DNA from: Rhodopirellula islandica
GTDB lineage: Bacteria > Planctomycetota > Planctomycetia > Pirellulales > Pirellulaceae
Assembly: GCF_001027925.1 (NCBI RefSeq)
Contig: NZ_LECT01000043.1
Span: 62,001 to 126,000 of the forward strand
Length of the DNA stretch: 64,000 nt
Direction of reading: 5' to 3'
A program made the position numbers and the translations under genes. Positions 45,423-54,442 of this stretch are shown here, piece after piece (positions within the stretch are counted from its first letter, which is position 1; every line of letters starts with the position of its first letter). The notes below the pieces were generated by a model. It saw only the letters and a program-made list of their open reading frames with translations. It did not search any database and was not told where the DNA came from.

Positions 45423-45446
45423 ATTCGATGGCTGCCGAACGAGCGG

Positions 45447-47060
45447 CTACTTTGGGCGACGCTCGTCCAACCAATCCAGCTCTGGAACCCGGTCGGGCGA
45501 TTGCTTCGCCCACTCCGGTTTCGGGAACCAACGCAGACCGCTGTATCGCGGGTAAGTCTCCCAAATGTCGCCGCCGTCGGGCCCGGAAACTCGTGGGTCG
45601 TTGGTTTCAGCGAGGTAATTGTTTAGACGTCGACTCAAAGTCTGCTTGACCTCTGCAAATTCGGGCTTGTTGGCCAAATCATTCAAGCAGGCTGGGTCGG
45701 ACTGGATGTCATAAAGCTCTCCCGCCGGGCGTTTCGCAACGGCCCACTGCAAGTACTTGGCAAGCTCCGTGTCATCGTGGTTTTCGACCAGGAAGGTGAG
45801 CGACGGACAACCATCGATGTCATGATAGCCTTCGTGCATCGGCCCCAACTCTTCGGCAAGAATCGCTTTGTTCTTTGGGTAGGCTCCCGAGCCAAATTTC
45901 TGCGGCGCGCCGGCGGGCCAACGCTCCGGACGGAAGTTACGAATGAACAGATATTGATCCGTCCGAATGCAGCGTTGTGGGTAGCCGAGCGATTCATATC
46001 GAACCGATGAATGCCGTTCGCGCCCCGAGAAAATCGCCTCGCGATTCGACTCCACGGTTCCCTGTTTGCCCGACTGGAGCAACCCAACCAGACTGCGACC
46101 GCTCAAAGGTGTTTTCGCCGGAGGCTCCACGCTTGTCGCTTCGTAGATCGTCGCGGTCACGTCGATCAAGTTGACCAGGTCATCAACGGTTCGATCGCCC
46201 TTCACCTGGGCTGGCCAACTGATTGCCAGCGGCATGTGGATCCCGTACTCGTAGACATTCGCCTTGGCACGAGGGAACGCCATGCCGTTGTCGCTGGTCA
46301 CGATCACGATTGTGTTGTCCAGTTCACCGGCTTTCTCAAGCGTGTCGAGCATGCGACCGAGGTGTTGGTCGAACCACTGGATTTCGTAGCAATAGTCCAG
46401 AATGTCGCTTCGAATTTCCGGTGTGTCGGGCAGGAACTCCGGCACGACGACCTTCGCCGGATCCATGCCATTTTTCAGCCCGATGCCTTTCTCAAACACG
46501 CGGTGAGGTTCTTGGCATCCGAACCAAAAACTGAACGGTGCGTCCTCTGGTTTTTGCTGCAGGAACGATTCGAAATTGGAGGCGTAATCAACGCTGCTGA
46601 TTCCGCCGGGTGACTTCATTTTCTTGGACGAGAAAACCGGCCCAGCAGGGTTCCGAGAACGCTCGCTGATTTTCCAGTTCCCCGGCCCCCACCCTTTGCC
46701 TGTGTACCCAACAAAGTAGCCGGCCTTTTCCAGCCGGTCCGGGTAGACCTCGTACTTCGTTGCAAAAGAACTGGCGTGGGTTCCGGCGTGTTCGATTTGC
46801 CAGATATTGCGTCCGGTCAAAAACGCCGCCCGCATGGGACTGCAACCCGGTGACGGGGTGAACGCGTTGTTGAACAGGACGCCAGCGCGTGCGACGCGAT
46901 CAAACGCAGGTGTCTGGATCGCTTGGTACCCGTAGGCGGACGTGTGCGGGAACGATTGATCATCCGAAATCGCGACCAAGACGTTGGGGCGGTCGGCGAC
47001 AACAAGATTCGCCGACGAGAGCGTGACGGCAAACCACAAGGCGAGCTGGATTCGGTACAA
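45447..47060 (-). CDS. Secreted sulfatase, sulfamidase-like (CSPMR)
   Basis: The 537-residue S1 sulfatase has a signal peptide (RIQLALWFAVTLSSANLVVA). The formylglycine motif is C73-S-P-M-R, with Met in the usual Ser/Ala position. The N-terminal metal site is NVLVAISDDQSF, and IVIVTSDNGMAFPRAKANVY is the second site. FSFWFGCQEPHR recalls heparan N-sulfatase (sulfamidase) relatives. The start is TTG at 47058-47060: GGAAGGA lies eight bases before it, while the only nearby ATG is in another frame and abuts that site. A long inverted repeat separates it from the FtsQ-like gene upstream on the same strand. Confidence 0.93.
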   Translation of the reverse strand: MYRIQLALWFAVTLSSANLVVADRPNVLVAISDDQSFPHTSAYGYQAIQTPAFDRVARAGVLFNNAFTPSPGCSPMRAAFLTGRNIWQIEHAGTHASSFATKYEVYPDRLEKAGYFVGYTGKGWGPGNWKISERSRNPAGPVFSSKKMKSPGGISSVDYASNFESFLQQKPEDAPFSFWFGCQEPHRVFEKGIGLKNGMDPAKVVVPEFLPDTPEIRSDILDYCYEIQWFDQHLGRMLDTLEKAGELDNTIVIVTSDNGMAFPRAKANVYEYGIHMPLAISWPAQVKGDRTVDDLVNLIDVTATIYEATSVEPPAKTPLSGRSLVGLLQSGKQGTVESNREAIFSGRERHSSVRYESLGYPQRCIRTDQYLFIRNFRPERWPAGAPQKFGSGAYPKNKAILAEELGPMHEGYHDIDGCPSLTFLVENHDDTELAKYLQWAVAKRPAGELYDIQSDPACLNDLANKPEFAEVKQTLSRRLNNYLAETNDPRVSGPDGGDIWETYPRYSGLRWFPKPEWAKQSPDRVPELDWLDERRPK

Positions 47061-47165
47061 ACGAACATTCCTTCCGCGAGAGAAACTGACTGCGAAGGAA
47101 GATTCTAGCCGGGCCGATGCCAGCGTGCTTGCTAAGCAGGTCGGCTGGAATGATCGGGCACAACC

Positions 47166-47232
47166 ATGTGAGCCGTTTGGGCGCTAGCCCCGGTTGCGCG
47201 TGAAAACCGTGGCTAACGCCAACGGCTCACAT
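47166..47232. repeat. Long inverted repeat after the murB/ftsQ pair
   Basis: The left arm begins ATGTGAGCCGTTTGGGCG and the right arm ends GCCAACGGCTCACAT. They pair over about 29 bases with a few mismatches around a loop near GCGCGTGAA. One arm matches the tandem half-copies at 23381-23448. It lies between the end of the FtsQ-like gene and the start of the sulfatase, so it may end the murB/ftsQ transcript. Confidence 0.8.
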
Positions 47233-47255
47233 ACCCGATGACACCTGCGTACCTG

Positions 47256-48137
47256 CTAGGGTTGCAATTGAACTTGGCGAAGATCCGTGCCCGTGGGAAC
47301 TCCCGCCAGCATCGCTTGTAGTTTCATCATTGCGGGGATTTCGCCGGCGACTTCTTCGCCAGGCGGACTGCCCCAGAACCAACGTTCACCGTCCTGATTC
47401 GCAATTTCCAGCTGCACAATCGGGTTTTGACGCAAATCACCGTGCACCCCGATGCTCTGCAACTTCAGATCTTCGCGATGCGGTGCCAACAATCGAGCCA
47501 ACAGGGCCGCGGCATGCACTCGGGTGTCGCCGAATGGAGACCCCAAGCGGCCAGTGTGATACGCGCCGGGAACGATGATGTGCAGGTAGTGATCGGTTTC
47601 CGAAGGGGCAAAGTCGCTGGGCAGCAGCGTGCCTTCGCCGTCGACGACCAAGAAACCTGGACCGGTCTTCGGGTCAACGACGTACACCATTGCGACTGGC
47701 AATCGGTAGTCCAACCGCACGTCGAGCCTGCCCTGAGCTTTTTTGCGAACCCCCACGACTCGGTGCACCCAGGGGTGACTGGCGAATGCCGACGCCACTT
47801 TCGCAGACACCTGAGGGTCGAGCAGCGACATGTCTTTCATCGCCGTTTCGGTGTAAACCGCGTCGATGATGTCGGTGCGAACGTAATCCGGCGGTGGTGT
47901 CACCGAGATTTGTTGAGCGTTGATGCCGTGGAACGTGACGGCAAAGTAGTCCGCCCACCAGGTTTGCCAAGCGGCATACCCAGCGACCAGCAAAATCGCA
48001 GGCCACAGAATCGACAAGACCGCTGGTGCGCCAATCAAACTGCGCACCCATCCCACCGTGGTCGGCTCATCCGCGTTCAAGTCGCGTTTGCGACGAATCA
48101 ATCGCGGTCGTTTTTCGGCGGTGGACGTCTCGCTCAT
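47256..48137 (-). CDS. FtsQ/DivIB-like membrane protein
   Basis: The 293-residue protein has a short basic cytoplasmic N-terminus (RPRLIRRKRDLN), one transmembrane helix at about 40-62 (LSILWPAILLVAGYAAWQTW) and a periplasmic region. Residues about 75-140 look like a POTRA domain (QISVTPPPDYVRTDIIDAVY, then VSAKVASAFASHPWVHRVVG). A beta domain follows, with VVDGEGTLLPSDF, which matches FtsQ-type sequences. FtsQ belongs to the divisome. Planctomycetes lack FtsZ, so its role here is open. It lies 10 bases after the murB gene, matching the usual murB-ftsQ order of division/cell-wall clusters. That gene order supports the call. Confidence 0.75.
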   Translation of the reverse strand: MSETSTAEKRPRLIRRKRDLNADEPTTVGWVRSLIGAPAVLSILWPAILLVAGYAAWQTWWADYFAVTFHGINAQQISVTPPPDYVRTDIIDAVYTETAMKDMSLLDPQVSAKVASAFASHPWVHRVVGVRKKAQGRLDVRLDYRLPVAMVYVVDPKTGPGFLVVDGEGTLLPSDFAPSETDHYLHIIVPGAYHTGRLGSPFGDTRVHAAALLARLLAPHREDLKLQSIGVHGDLRQNPIVQLEIANQDGERWFWGSPPGEEVAGEIPAMMKLQAMLAGVPTGTDLRQVQLQP

Positions 48138-48147
48138 CCGAGTACGC

Positions 48148-49065
48148 TTACCAAATTTGCAGATTCAACTGCAAGTCGATCCCGGTTTGCATCAAGACCT
48201 GTTCACGAACTCGGCCGATCAGTTTCACACACTGGTCACTGGTCGCGTTTTCATGAGCGATCAAGTAGTGCGGTTCAGCGGAATCCAGCGAGACATCGCC
48301 TTCACGAATGCCTGCCAATCCGGTGCTGTTGATCAACTCGCAAGCGGAAATGGAATCGGGATCGATGAACGGCATCGCGATTCGATTGGATTCCGACGGC
48401 CGGCGTTGGCCACGATGAATCCACAATTTCTGCATCCGCTTGGTCAGCGCCGAGACATCCTTGGGTTCCAAGTTGAATGTCACGGACAAAACCACGGTGC
48501 CCATCAGGGTTGATTGGCGGTGAGCGAATCCGGCTTCCTCGCCCGTGATCGTTTTGCGCTTGCCATCTTCGTCGATCAGTTCGACCGACTCCACGACCGA
48601 TCCGATGTCACGTCCTTCGGCGGAGACGTTTCCAACGACGGCGGCACCGATGCTGCCGGGGATGCCGACAAGGTGTTCCAACCCGCCCAGGCCTTCGCCA
48701 ACGGTTTTGATCACCGCGTGAGTCAACTTGGCTCCGGCGCCCGCTATCAGTTTTTGGCCCTGGATTTCCAACCCGCTGGTCGCCGGGGCAGCCAAGGTGA
48801 TCACCAAACCATCGAATCCGGCTTCGCGGACCAGCACGTTGCTGCCTTGACCGAGCACACGCAGCACCAGCTGTTTTTCGCGAGCAACGGCGTACAGTTT
48901 TTCGATCTGATCGATCTCAACCGGTTCGGCTAAAAATCGAGCCGGGCCACCAATGCCCAACCACAACGTTTCACGCAGCGGTTGGTTTTCGCGAACCACG
49001 TGCAGCAGATCTTCGGGGAAAAATTCGGTGAGCGATTCAGAGGGAGCAGAAGACACGTCGTTCAT
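48148..49065 (-). CDS. murB: MurB-like UDP-N-acetylenolpyruvoylglucosamine reductase
   Basis: MurB reduces UDP-GlcNAc-enolpyruvate to UDP-MurNAc in peptidoglycan synthesis. The product has 305 residues from the ATG at 49063-49065. The FAD domain is clear: TLWLGIGGPARFLAEP, LRVLGQGSNVLVREAGFDGL, LEHLVGIPGSIGAAVVGNVS. The substrate-binding Arg is probably Arg183 in FAHRQS. The Ser of the usual GSxFKNP motif is not visible: that region reads RIAMPFIDPDS. The C-terminal catalytic Glu also appears replaced (GIDLQLNLQIW). So it is either an unusual MurB or a relative with a changed role. It is divergent from xylA and followed by an FtsQ-like gene. Confidence 0.8.
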   Translation of the reverse strand: MNDVSSAPSESLTEFFPEDLLHVVRENQPLRETLWLGIGGPARFLAEPVEIDQIEKLYAVAREKQLVLRVLGQGSNVLVREAGFDGLVITLAAPATSGLEIQGQKLIAGAGAKLTHAVIKTVGEGLGGLEHLVGIPGSIGAAVVGNVSAEGRDIGSVVESVELIDEDGKRKTITGEEAGFAHRQSTLMGTVVLSVTFNLEPKDVSALTKRMQKLWIHRGQRRPSESNRIAMPFIDPDSISACELINSTGLAGIREGDVSLDSAEPHYLIAHENATSDQCVKLIGRVREQVLMQTGIDLQLNLQIW

Positions 49066-49399
49066 TTGCCGGTGCGAGTTTCGAAAGCCACCACCTCCAG
49101 GCGGCGGGACGCTGGACGCCAGTTTCGCAGTCCGAAGCAAAATTGGCAATCTGGATTCGACGAAGCCGCTGGTGATCGGCCCCCAATTGGCGAACCAGCG
49201 TCGATTGCCGCATCAACCGGTGCGACCCGGCCATCTCAAAAGCGTCCTAATTACCCTAAAACACGCTCGAATATCGCCGCAGGCCCCATTAAGCGACTGA
49301 AACCGGTTTCACCCCCTTGTCGCGTTTCGGCCAACTTCTGATATTGGGTCCCTCCATTGATTTGCATTTTTCCCCCGTCGCACCCACGGAATCCGTTCG
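49066..49399. other. Divergent intergenic region
   Basis: This 334-base gap lies between the starts of murB (minus) and xylA (plus) and must hold promoters for both. Open frames across it are extensions or antisense shadows of those genes. I see no operator-like repeat and no RNA gene. Confidence 0.45.
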
Positions 49400-50719
49400 A
49401 TGACCGCTTTCCCCGATGTTCCTGTCGTTCAGTACGAAGGTCCCCAGTCCGACAACCCGTTGGCCTTCCGCTGGTACAACCCCGACGAAGTCATCGAAGG
49501 CAAAACGATGAAGGACCACATGCGGTTCAGCATCGTGTATTGGCACACGTTCCGCGGAACGGGAGCCGACCCGTTTGGCCCCGGAACAGCGGTTCGCCCT
49601 TGGGATGACGGATCCGAGAGCGTCGAAAATGCACAGAAGCGTGCCGTCGTCGCCTTTGAATTGTTCACCAAACTGCAAGCGCCGTACTACGCGTGGCATG
49701 ACCGCGATGTGGCACCCGAAGGATCCAGCTTGCGAGAGACGCACGCGAACCTGGATGCGGTCGCCGACGTGCTGGAAGAACAGCAGAAAGCAACCGGCGT
49801 GAAGTTGCTGTGGGGCACCGCCAACATGTTCAGCAACCCCCGCTTCATGCATGGGGCCGCGACGAGCTGCAACGCGGACGTGTTTGCTTACGCGGGGGCT
49901 CAAGTCAAAAAGGCATTGGAAGTCACCAAACGTCTGGGTGGTGAAAACTATGTCTTCTGGGGCGGGCGTGAAGGCTATCAGAACCTCTACAACACCGACA
50001 TGAAACGAGAACTGGACCACTTGGCCAAGTTCTTCCACATGGCAGTCGACTACGCCAAATCGATTGGATTCGACGGTCAGTTCTTGATCGAGCCCAAACC
50101 GAAAGAGCCCACCAAGCACCAGTACGACAGCGACGCGGCCGCGTGCATGAACTTCCTGCGTGCCTACGATTTGGATTCGCACTTCAAGCTGAACATCGAA
50201 ACCAACCACGCGACGCTGGCTGGTCACACGATGATGCACGAGCTGGATTACGCAGGCATGCAAGATGGCTTGGGCAGCATCGATGCCAACACGGGTGATT
50301 TGCTGTTGGGCTGGGACACCGATCAATTCCCAACCGATTATTACCTGACCACGCAAACCATGCTGATGATTCTGAAGCACGGAGGCATCGGCACCGGAGG
50401 CGTGAACTTCGACGCCAAGGTGCGTCGGGAATCGTTCGAGCCCATCGATTTGTTCCACGCTCACATCGGCGGCATGGACGCGTTCGCGAAAGGTCTGAAG
50501 ATCGCCGCGGCGATTCGTGCCAGCGGCGAATTGGCTGATTTCGTGAAGAACCGCTACTCGACCTGGGATTCCGGCATCGGTGCCAAGATCGAGGCCGGTG
50601 AAGTCGGCTTCGCTGAACTGGAAGCCTACATGCTCGAAAAGGGCGACGTCGACGCAAACCAAAGCGGCCGCCAAGAGTACCTCGAGCACATGATCAACAA
50701 GTACATCGATCGCGTTTGA
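49400..50719 (+). CDS. xylA: Xylose isomerase
   Basis: This enzyme interconverts xylose and xylulose (and glucose and fructose) in the cytoplasm with two divalent metal ions. The 439-residue length matches the E. coli type (class II). The catalytic His is in [13 protein letters not shown]. Metal ligands lie in [16 protein letters not shown] and [14 protein letters not shown], and further on in GSIDANTGD and [21 protein letters not shown] is also conserved. No xylulokinase (xylB) gene or XylR-type regulator is adjacent. A cluster of palindromes follows the stop. Confidence 0.97.
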   Translation: MTAFPDVPVVQYEGPQSDNPLAFRWYNPDEVIEGKTMKDHMRFSIVYWHTFRGTGADPFGPGTAVRPWDDGSESVENAQKRAVVAFELFTKLQAPYYAWHDRDVAPEGSSLRETHANLDAVADVLEEQQKATGVKLLWGTANMFSNPRFMHGAATSCNADVFAYAGAQVKKALEVTKRLGGENYVFWGGREGYQNLYNTDMKRELDHLAKFFHMAVDYAKSIGFDGQFLIEPKPKEPTKHQYDSDAAACMNFLRAYDLDSHFKLNIETNHATLAGHTMMHELDYAGMQDGLGSIDANTGDLLLGWDTDQFPTDYYLTTQTMLMILKHGGIGTGGVNFDAKVRRESFEPIDLFHAHIGGMDAFAKGLKIAAAIRASGELADFVKNRYSTWDSGIGAKIEAGEVGFAELEAYMLEKGDVDANQSGRQEYLEHMINKYIDRV

Positions 50720-50848
50720 TCGATGTTCAGCAAGGAAGCAACCATCCCAAACCTTGGGTTGAGACCCAAGGCTATCCCATGCAGTGGCTCGGGATGTCGA
50801 TTTTATTGCTGACGTTCTTCGAGGCGTCCTTCGCCCAGGACCTGAACC

Positions 50849-50907
50849 GTAGTGGACGAGGTGACGAGTCCTTCCCCACGCAAGGGACTCGTTGCCTCGT
50901 CCACTAC
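50849..50907. repeat. Inverted repeat with 23-base arms
   Basis: The arms are 50849-50871 and 50885-50907, begin and end GTAGTGGACGAG and CTCGTCCACTAC, and pair with two mismatches around a 13-base loop. It is the largest of three palindromes in this gap. Confidence 0.8.
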
Positions 50908-50983
50908 CCAATGCTGCCCTTCATCAATCGACATCCCCCGCCTGCTGAGACAGAATCGGGAAACGGAGCCTCCAAGACAGTGT

Positions 50984-51006
50984 GTTCCCAGGCAGAGCCT
51001 GGGAAC
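50984..51006. repeat. Perfect palindromic hairpin
   Basis: GTTCCCAGGC and GCCTGGGAAC pair perfectly around AGA. Similar GTTCCCAGGC palindromes are common dispersed elements in planctomycete and some cyanobacterial genomes, from general knowledge. Confidence 0.75.
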
Positions 51007-51090
51007 AAGGAAACAGGGGATCCAGAAGAGTAGAATCCGAGTCGCGGAGTGGATTCGTTTTCATATTTCCGCGTTTTCAAACTGCCGGGA

Positions 51091-52191
51091 ATGAAATTGA
51101 TGCCGCACCATACATCCATCGCTGCGGCAGCCCTCTTGGTTGTCCTGACTGCGACCATGACAACAACCTCGCTTGCCCAAGTTTCGTCCGGCGAGGATTC
51201 TCAAGCGACCGGTTGGCGGCTGAGCGAGACGGGCACGAACGTCAGCCTGCGTGGATTGTCCGCGGTCGATGATGATGTCATCTGGGCCAGCGGAGCGGAG
51301 GCAACCGTGATCCGCTCGCTCGATGGTGGCGAGACTTGGCATTCGTGTGGCCCGGATGGATATGACGACCTGGAGTTCCGCTGCGTTTGTGCGTTCAGTG
51401 CCAACGATGCGTGCATCGCCAGTGCAGGAACGCCCGCCGTGCTGTTGCGAACCGAAGACGGAGGCACCAGTTGGAAGGAAACCTATCGCGCCGAATCCGA
51501 TGCGGCTTTCTTCGACGCGATGCAGTTTTGGGATGCCAAACGCGGACAGGCTGTCAGCGACCCCGTCGATGGCCGATTGCTGGTCGTCGAAACGAACGAT
51601 GGCGGACTGTCCTGGAAAAAGCTGAGCACCGAACTTCCGCTCTCCCGTCTCGGTGAAGCCGCGTTCGCAGCCAGCAACTCATCGTTGTTGCTCGGTGAGG
51701 ATGGTCGATTGTGGTTTGGAACCGGCGGTGCCACGTCCGACACCAGTCGGTTGTACACTCGCTCGGGTTGGAATCAGCCTTGGGTTCCTGTCTCGGTTCC
51801 CATGCCAAGCTCACAAGCCTCCGGCATCTTCGCCGTTTGCCGAGGTCCAGCCATTGTCGGTGTGGATGCCGCCGGTCCGCTGTTCTGCGTGGGCGGTGAC
51901 TACCGAGCTTCGGAAACATCGAAGGTCACGGCCTGCATCAGTCTGGACGACGGAAAGACTTGGCAGCGTGTCACCGTTCAACCGGAGTCATTCCGAAGCG
52001 ATGTCATGGCGATCCCCGAAGGCAGCCCGCTGGCCCGCTCCTTGATCACGGTCGGACCGGCTGGAACCGACCTGTCTCGTGATGGAACAAACTGGACGTC
52101 CTTCTCCGACGTTGGCTTCCACGCCTTGTCAGTCGGCAAAAGAAAAGTTTTCGCGTGCGGGTCCGAGGGCCGCTTCGCTCGCCTGGACTGA
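51091..52191 (+). CDS. Ycf48-like secreted beta-propeller protein
   Basis: The 366-residue protein has a signal peptide (HTSIAAAALLVVLTATMTTT). The remainder is a beta-propeller with repeated Asp-box turns: SLDGGETW, TEDGGTSW, TNDGGLSW, SLDDGKTW and a last SRDGTNW. This pattern is found in Ycf48-like (photosystem II assembly factor-like) and sialidase-like proteins. In a non-photosynthetic bacterium the name carries no functional meaning. The ATG at 51091 gives a proper signal peptide. It lies 82 bases upstream of the GAF-HlyD gene on the same strand, so it may belong to that operon. Confidence 0.88.
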   Translation: MKLMPHHTSIAAAALLVVLTATMTTTSLAQVSSGEDSQATGWRLSETGTNVSLRGLSAVDDDVIWASGAEATVIRSLDGGETWHSCGPDGYDDLEFRCVCAFSANDACIASAGTPAVLLRTEDGGTSWKETYRAESDAAFFDAMQFWDAKRGQAVSDPVDGRLLVVETNDGGLSWKKLSTELPLSRLGEAAFAASNSSLLLGEDGRLWFGTGGATSDTSRLYTRSGWNQPWVPVSVPMPSSQASGIFAVCRGPAIVGVDAAGPLFCVGGDYRASETSKVTACISLDDGKTWQRVTVQPESFRSDVMAIPEGSPLARSLITVGPAGTDLSRDGTNWTSFSDVGFHALSVGKRKVFACGSEGRFARLD

Positions 52192-52273
52192 GCCCGGAAC
52201 AAGGCCGATCAGTTCTAGATCCAGCCAAGGCAACAATCCCCACAATTTCGGGGGGCTGGATTATGCTGGAGGC

Positions 52274-54442
52274 ATGAACCGTCCCGATGCCCCTGCCGCT
52301 GCTTCCGCCCCGACGGGTCAATCCGCTGCGGGGACGGTCTCGCCACAACAAATGGTCAAGCAGATCGCGAAAGAATCTCGCGATCAAGCGGATTTCCTGC
52401 ACCGGTTCACGCTCCACCTGGCCGAGACTTTTTCGGCGGCAGCCGTGGCCGTTCAGGACGCGTCGTTCCCACAACCTCGGATGTTGGTTCGCAATGAGTC
52501 CGTGGCCGCGGGACTGGACCGAGCCCGGTTGCGAACGCAGATCGAGGCGGTTTCGCCATCGGTGGCTTCGTTCCCAATCACACTGAACCACTCCACCGGC
52601 GATCGGTCCCAAAACGACGCTGGTCCACCCCCTGAAGGACCAAGAACCACAACCGCGTTGGGCGTGGAGATTTTCCCGGCTCCGTCCTTCGCGAGAATGG
52701 TGATCATCCAAACATCGGAGCTGTCCGCCGGCGATGTGTTGTTGGCAATGAAGTCACTCGGAGATTTTGCCGCCGCGGCTCGGAAGACGATGGGAACCGC
52801 GGATGAAGACATCGCGGATGCTGACACCAAGAAACCACGTCCAAACGCCCAAGCCTTGTCCGTCGCTGCTGCCGAACCGCCGTCGCTCGTGAACGCTTTC
52901 GATTCCTCCCGCGGCATTCGCTCTGCGCTACGAGCCTTTCATGCCGACTTGGATCCGACCGCGACCGCCTACCGAATCGCGTCGGAGTTGCCTCGATTGC
53001 TGCCGTGCGAACGCGCGGTCGTCTTGCTATCGAAAAACCCAACCGCTCGCAGGCCTCGATTTCGAGTCGCGGCGATCAGTGGTTCGTCAGTGATCGACCG
53101 GCGATCGCCGCTGGTTCGCTCGATGAACCAATTGGCGGACGCCGTTTCGGTTCTCAAGCGACCCTTGATTCTGCCTCCTTTGGCAAACTCGGATGCGACG
53201 GATCCAGCTGCGTTGTCACCTCAGTTGGTTTCGCCGCTGGAAACGTACTTGGACGAGTCCGGTGTGTTGTCGGTGGCGTTGATCCCATTGTTCGAATCCC
53301 TTGACGACACCTTGGCCGCTGCCGGTGTTGCTTCGTCCAAGGAGTCGGACGAGGACGCTCGTGAAAAACAACGCCGCGGATCGATGCCGGTCGCCATGTT
53401 GATGCTGGAAACTTTCTCAGGTGAACCGCCGGCGTCGATCACTCCAGCAATGTTGGAAGTGGCCGAGGAATCCTCCACCGCGATCACCAACGCGATGCGC
53501 TACGACAGCGTGTTCGCACTGCCTGTCCGACGTCCGGCCGCGGCGGCGACTCGCCGGGCAACCCGGCACTGGATCTTGGCAATCGGGATATTGGTCGCCG
53601 GCGGATTGCTGGCAGGGTGGTTCATTCACGTCGATCATCATGTCGTCGCGACGGGAGTGGCTCGCCCAGCGGTTCGCCAAGCCATCTTCGCGGGAATCGA
53701 CGGTGTCGTCGATGAATTGCAGGTGCAAGATGGCGACGTGGTGCAGCAAGGCGACGTGCTGTTGACACTCGACAATGCGGAATTGACTCGCGAAGCCGAG
53801 GCATTGTCAGGACAACTCGCGACCGCCACCCAAAAATTGAGTTCGATCCGGGCGATGTTGTTGGCCGCGACCGCCGACGCTCATGATTCCGCCCAAAGCA
53901 TGCTGGAACAACAAACGCTCGAAAACCAAATTGATTCGCTGAACAAGCGGCTGGCGATCAACCGCCAGATGAAGGCGATGCTGTCCATCGTCGCTCCGTT
54001 TGACGGGCAGGTCGTCGGCTGGCGATTGAACGAACGATTGAGCGACCGGCCGGTGTCTCGAGGCGATCGTTTGTTCGCCTTGGTTCAACACGATGGTCCG
54101 TGGGAGTTAGAACTGAAGCTCGAAGAGACACGTGCCGGCGAAGTGATCGACCGACATGCCGCCGGAAAGGCGTTGCCAGTTCGATTTGCGATTGAAACTC
54201 GCCCAACCGAAACGTTTCGAGCGAACGTGTCGGAGATCGGCGGGGTCGCTCGCAAACGCGCCGATGGACGCAACGTCGTGGACATCATCGCTGGGATCGA
54301 CCAGGTTCCCGAGGACGGTTTTCGCGGTGATGCGGAGGTCACCGCAAAGATTATTGGTGGACGCCGCCGGTATCTGGCCAGTGCGTTCGACGACGTGGTC
54401 GCTTGGTTCCATCGCAACGTGCTGTTTCGGTTTCGAACATGA
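52274..54442 (+). CDS. GAF-like and HlyD-type membrane fusion protein
   Basis: The 722-residue protein starts at the ATG at 52274, directly after GGAGG. Residues 1 to about 190 are soluble and unassigned. Residues about 210-415 look like a GAF domain (LDPTATAYRIASELPRLLPC, then SVALIPLF and a long C-terminal helix). One transmembrane helix follows at about 432-453 (WILAIGILVAGGLLAGWFIH). The rest is a HlyD/biotinyl-lipoyl-type periplasmic arm: VVATGVARPAVRQAIFAG, VDELQVQDGDVVQQGDVLLT, a coiled-coil hairpin, then LSIVAPFDGQVVGWRLNERL. A cytoplasmic sensor domain on a membrane fusion protein is unusual. Its stop overlaps the start of the next gene by four bases, so the two products are made together. 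Confidence 0.85.
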   Translation: MNRPDAPAAASAPTGQSAAGTVSPQQMVKQIAKESRDQADFLHRFTLHLAETFSAAAVAVQDASFPQPRMLVRNESVAAGLDRARLRTQIEAVSPSVASFPITLNHSTGDRSQNDAGPPPEGPRTTTALGVEIFPAPSFARMVIIQTSELSAGDVLLAMKSLGDFAAAARKTMGTADEDIADADTKKPRPNAQALSVAAAEPPSLVNAFDSSRGIRSALRAFHADLDPTATAYRIASELPRLLPCERAVVLLSKNPTARRPRFRVAAISGSSVIDRRSPLVRSMNQLADAVSVLKRPLILPPLANSDATDPAALSPQLVSPLETYLDESGVLSVALIPLFESLDDTLAAAGVASSKESDEDAREKQRRGSMPVAMLMLETFSGEPPASITPAMLEVAEESSTAITNAMRYDSVFALPVRRPAAAATRRATRHWILAIGILVAGGLLAGWFIHVDHHVVATGVARPAVRQAIFAGIDGVVDELQVQDGDVVQQGDVLLTLDNAELTREAEALSGQLATATQKLSSIRAMLLAATADAHDSAQSMLEQQTLENQIDSLNKRLAINRQMKAMLSIVAPFDGQVVGWRLNERLSDRPVSRGDRLFALVQHDGPWELELKLEETRAGEVIDRHAAGKALPVRFAIETRPTETFRANVSEIGGVARKRADGRNVVDIIAGIDQVPEDGFRGDAEVTAKIIGGRRRYLASAFDDVVAWFHRNVLFRFRT

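Larger units (their letters stand above)
50720..51090. other. Intergenic region with three strong palindromes
   Basis: This 371-base gap has no gene. It holds CCTTGGGT/ACCCAAGG at 50752-50771, a 23-base stem at 50849-50907, and GTTCCCAGGC/GCCTGGGAAC at 50984-51006. The first could end the xylA transcript, but none is followed by a T run. Confidence 0.7.

Noticed and set aside
49289-50911. 540-codon open frame on the minus strand over xylA
   Set aside because: It is the mirror of the unmistakable xylA gene. The predicted product is His/Val/Gly-rich with no domain, as expected for an antisense shadow in GC-rich DNA.
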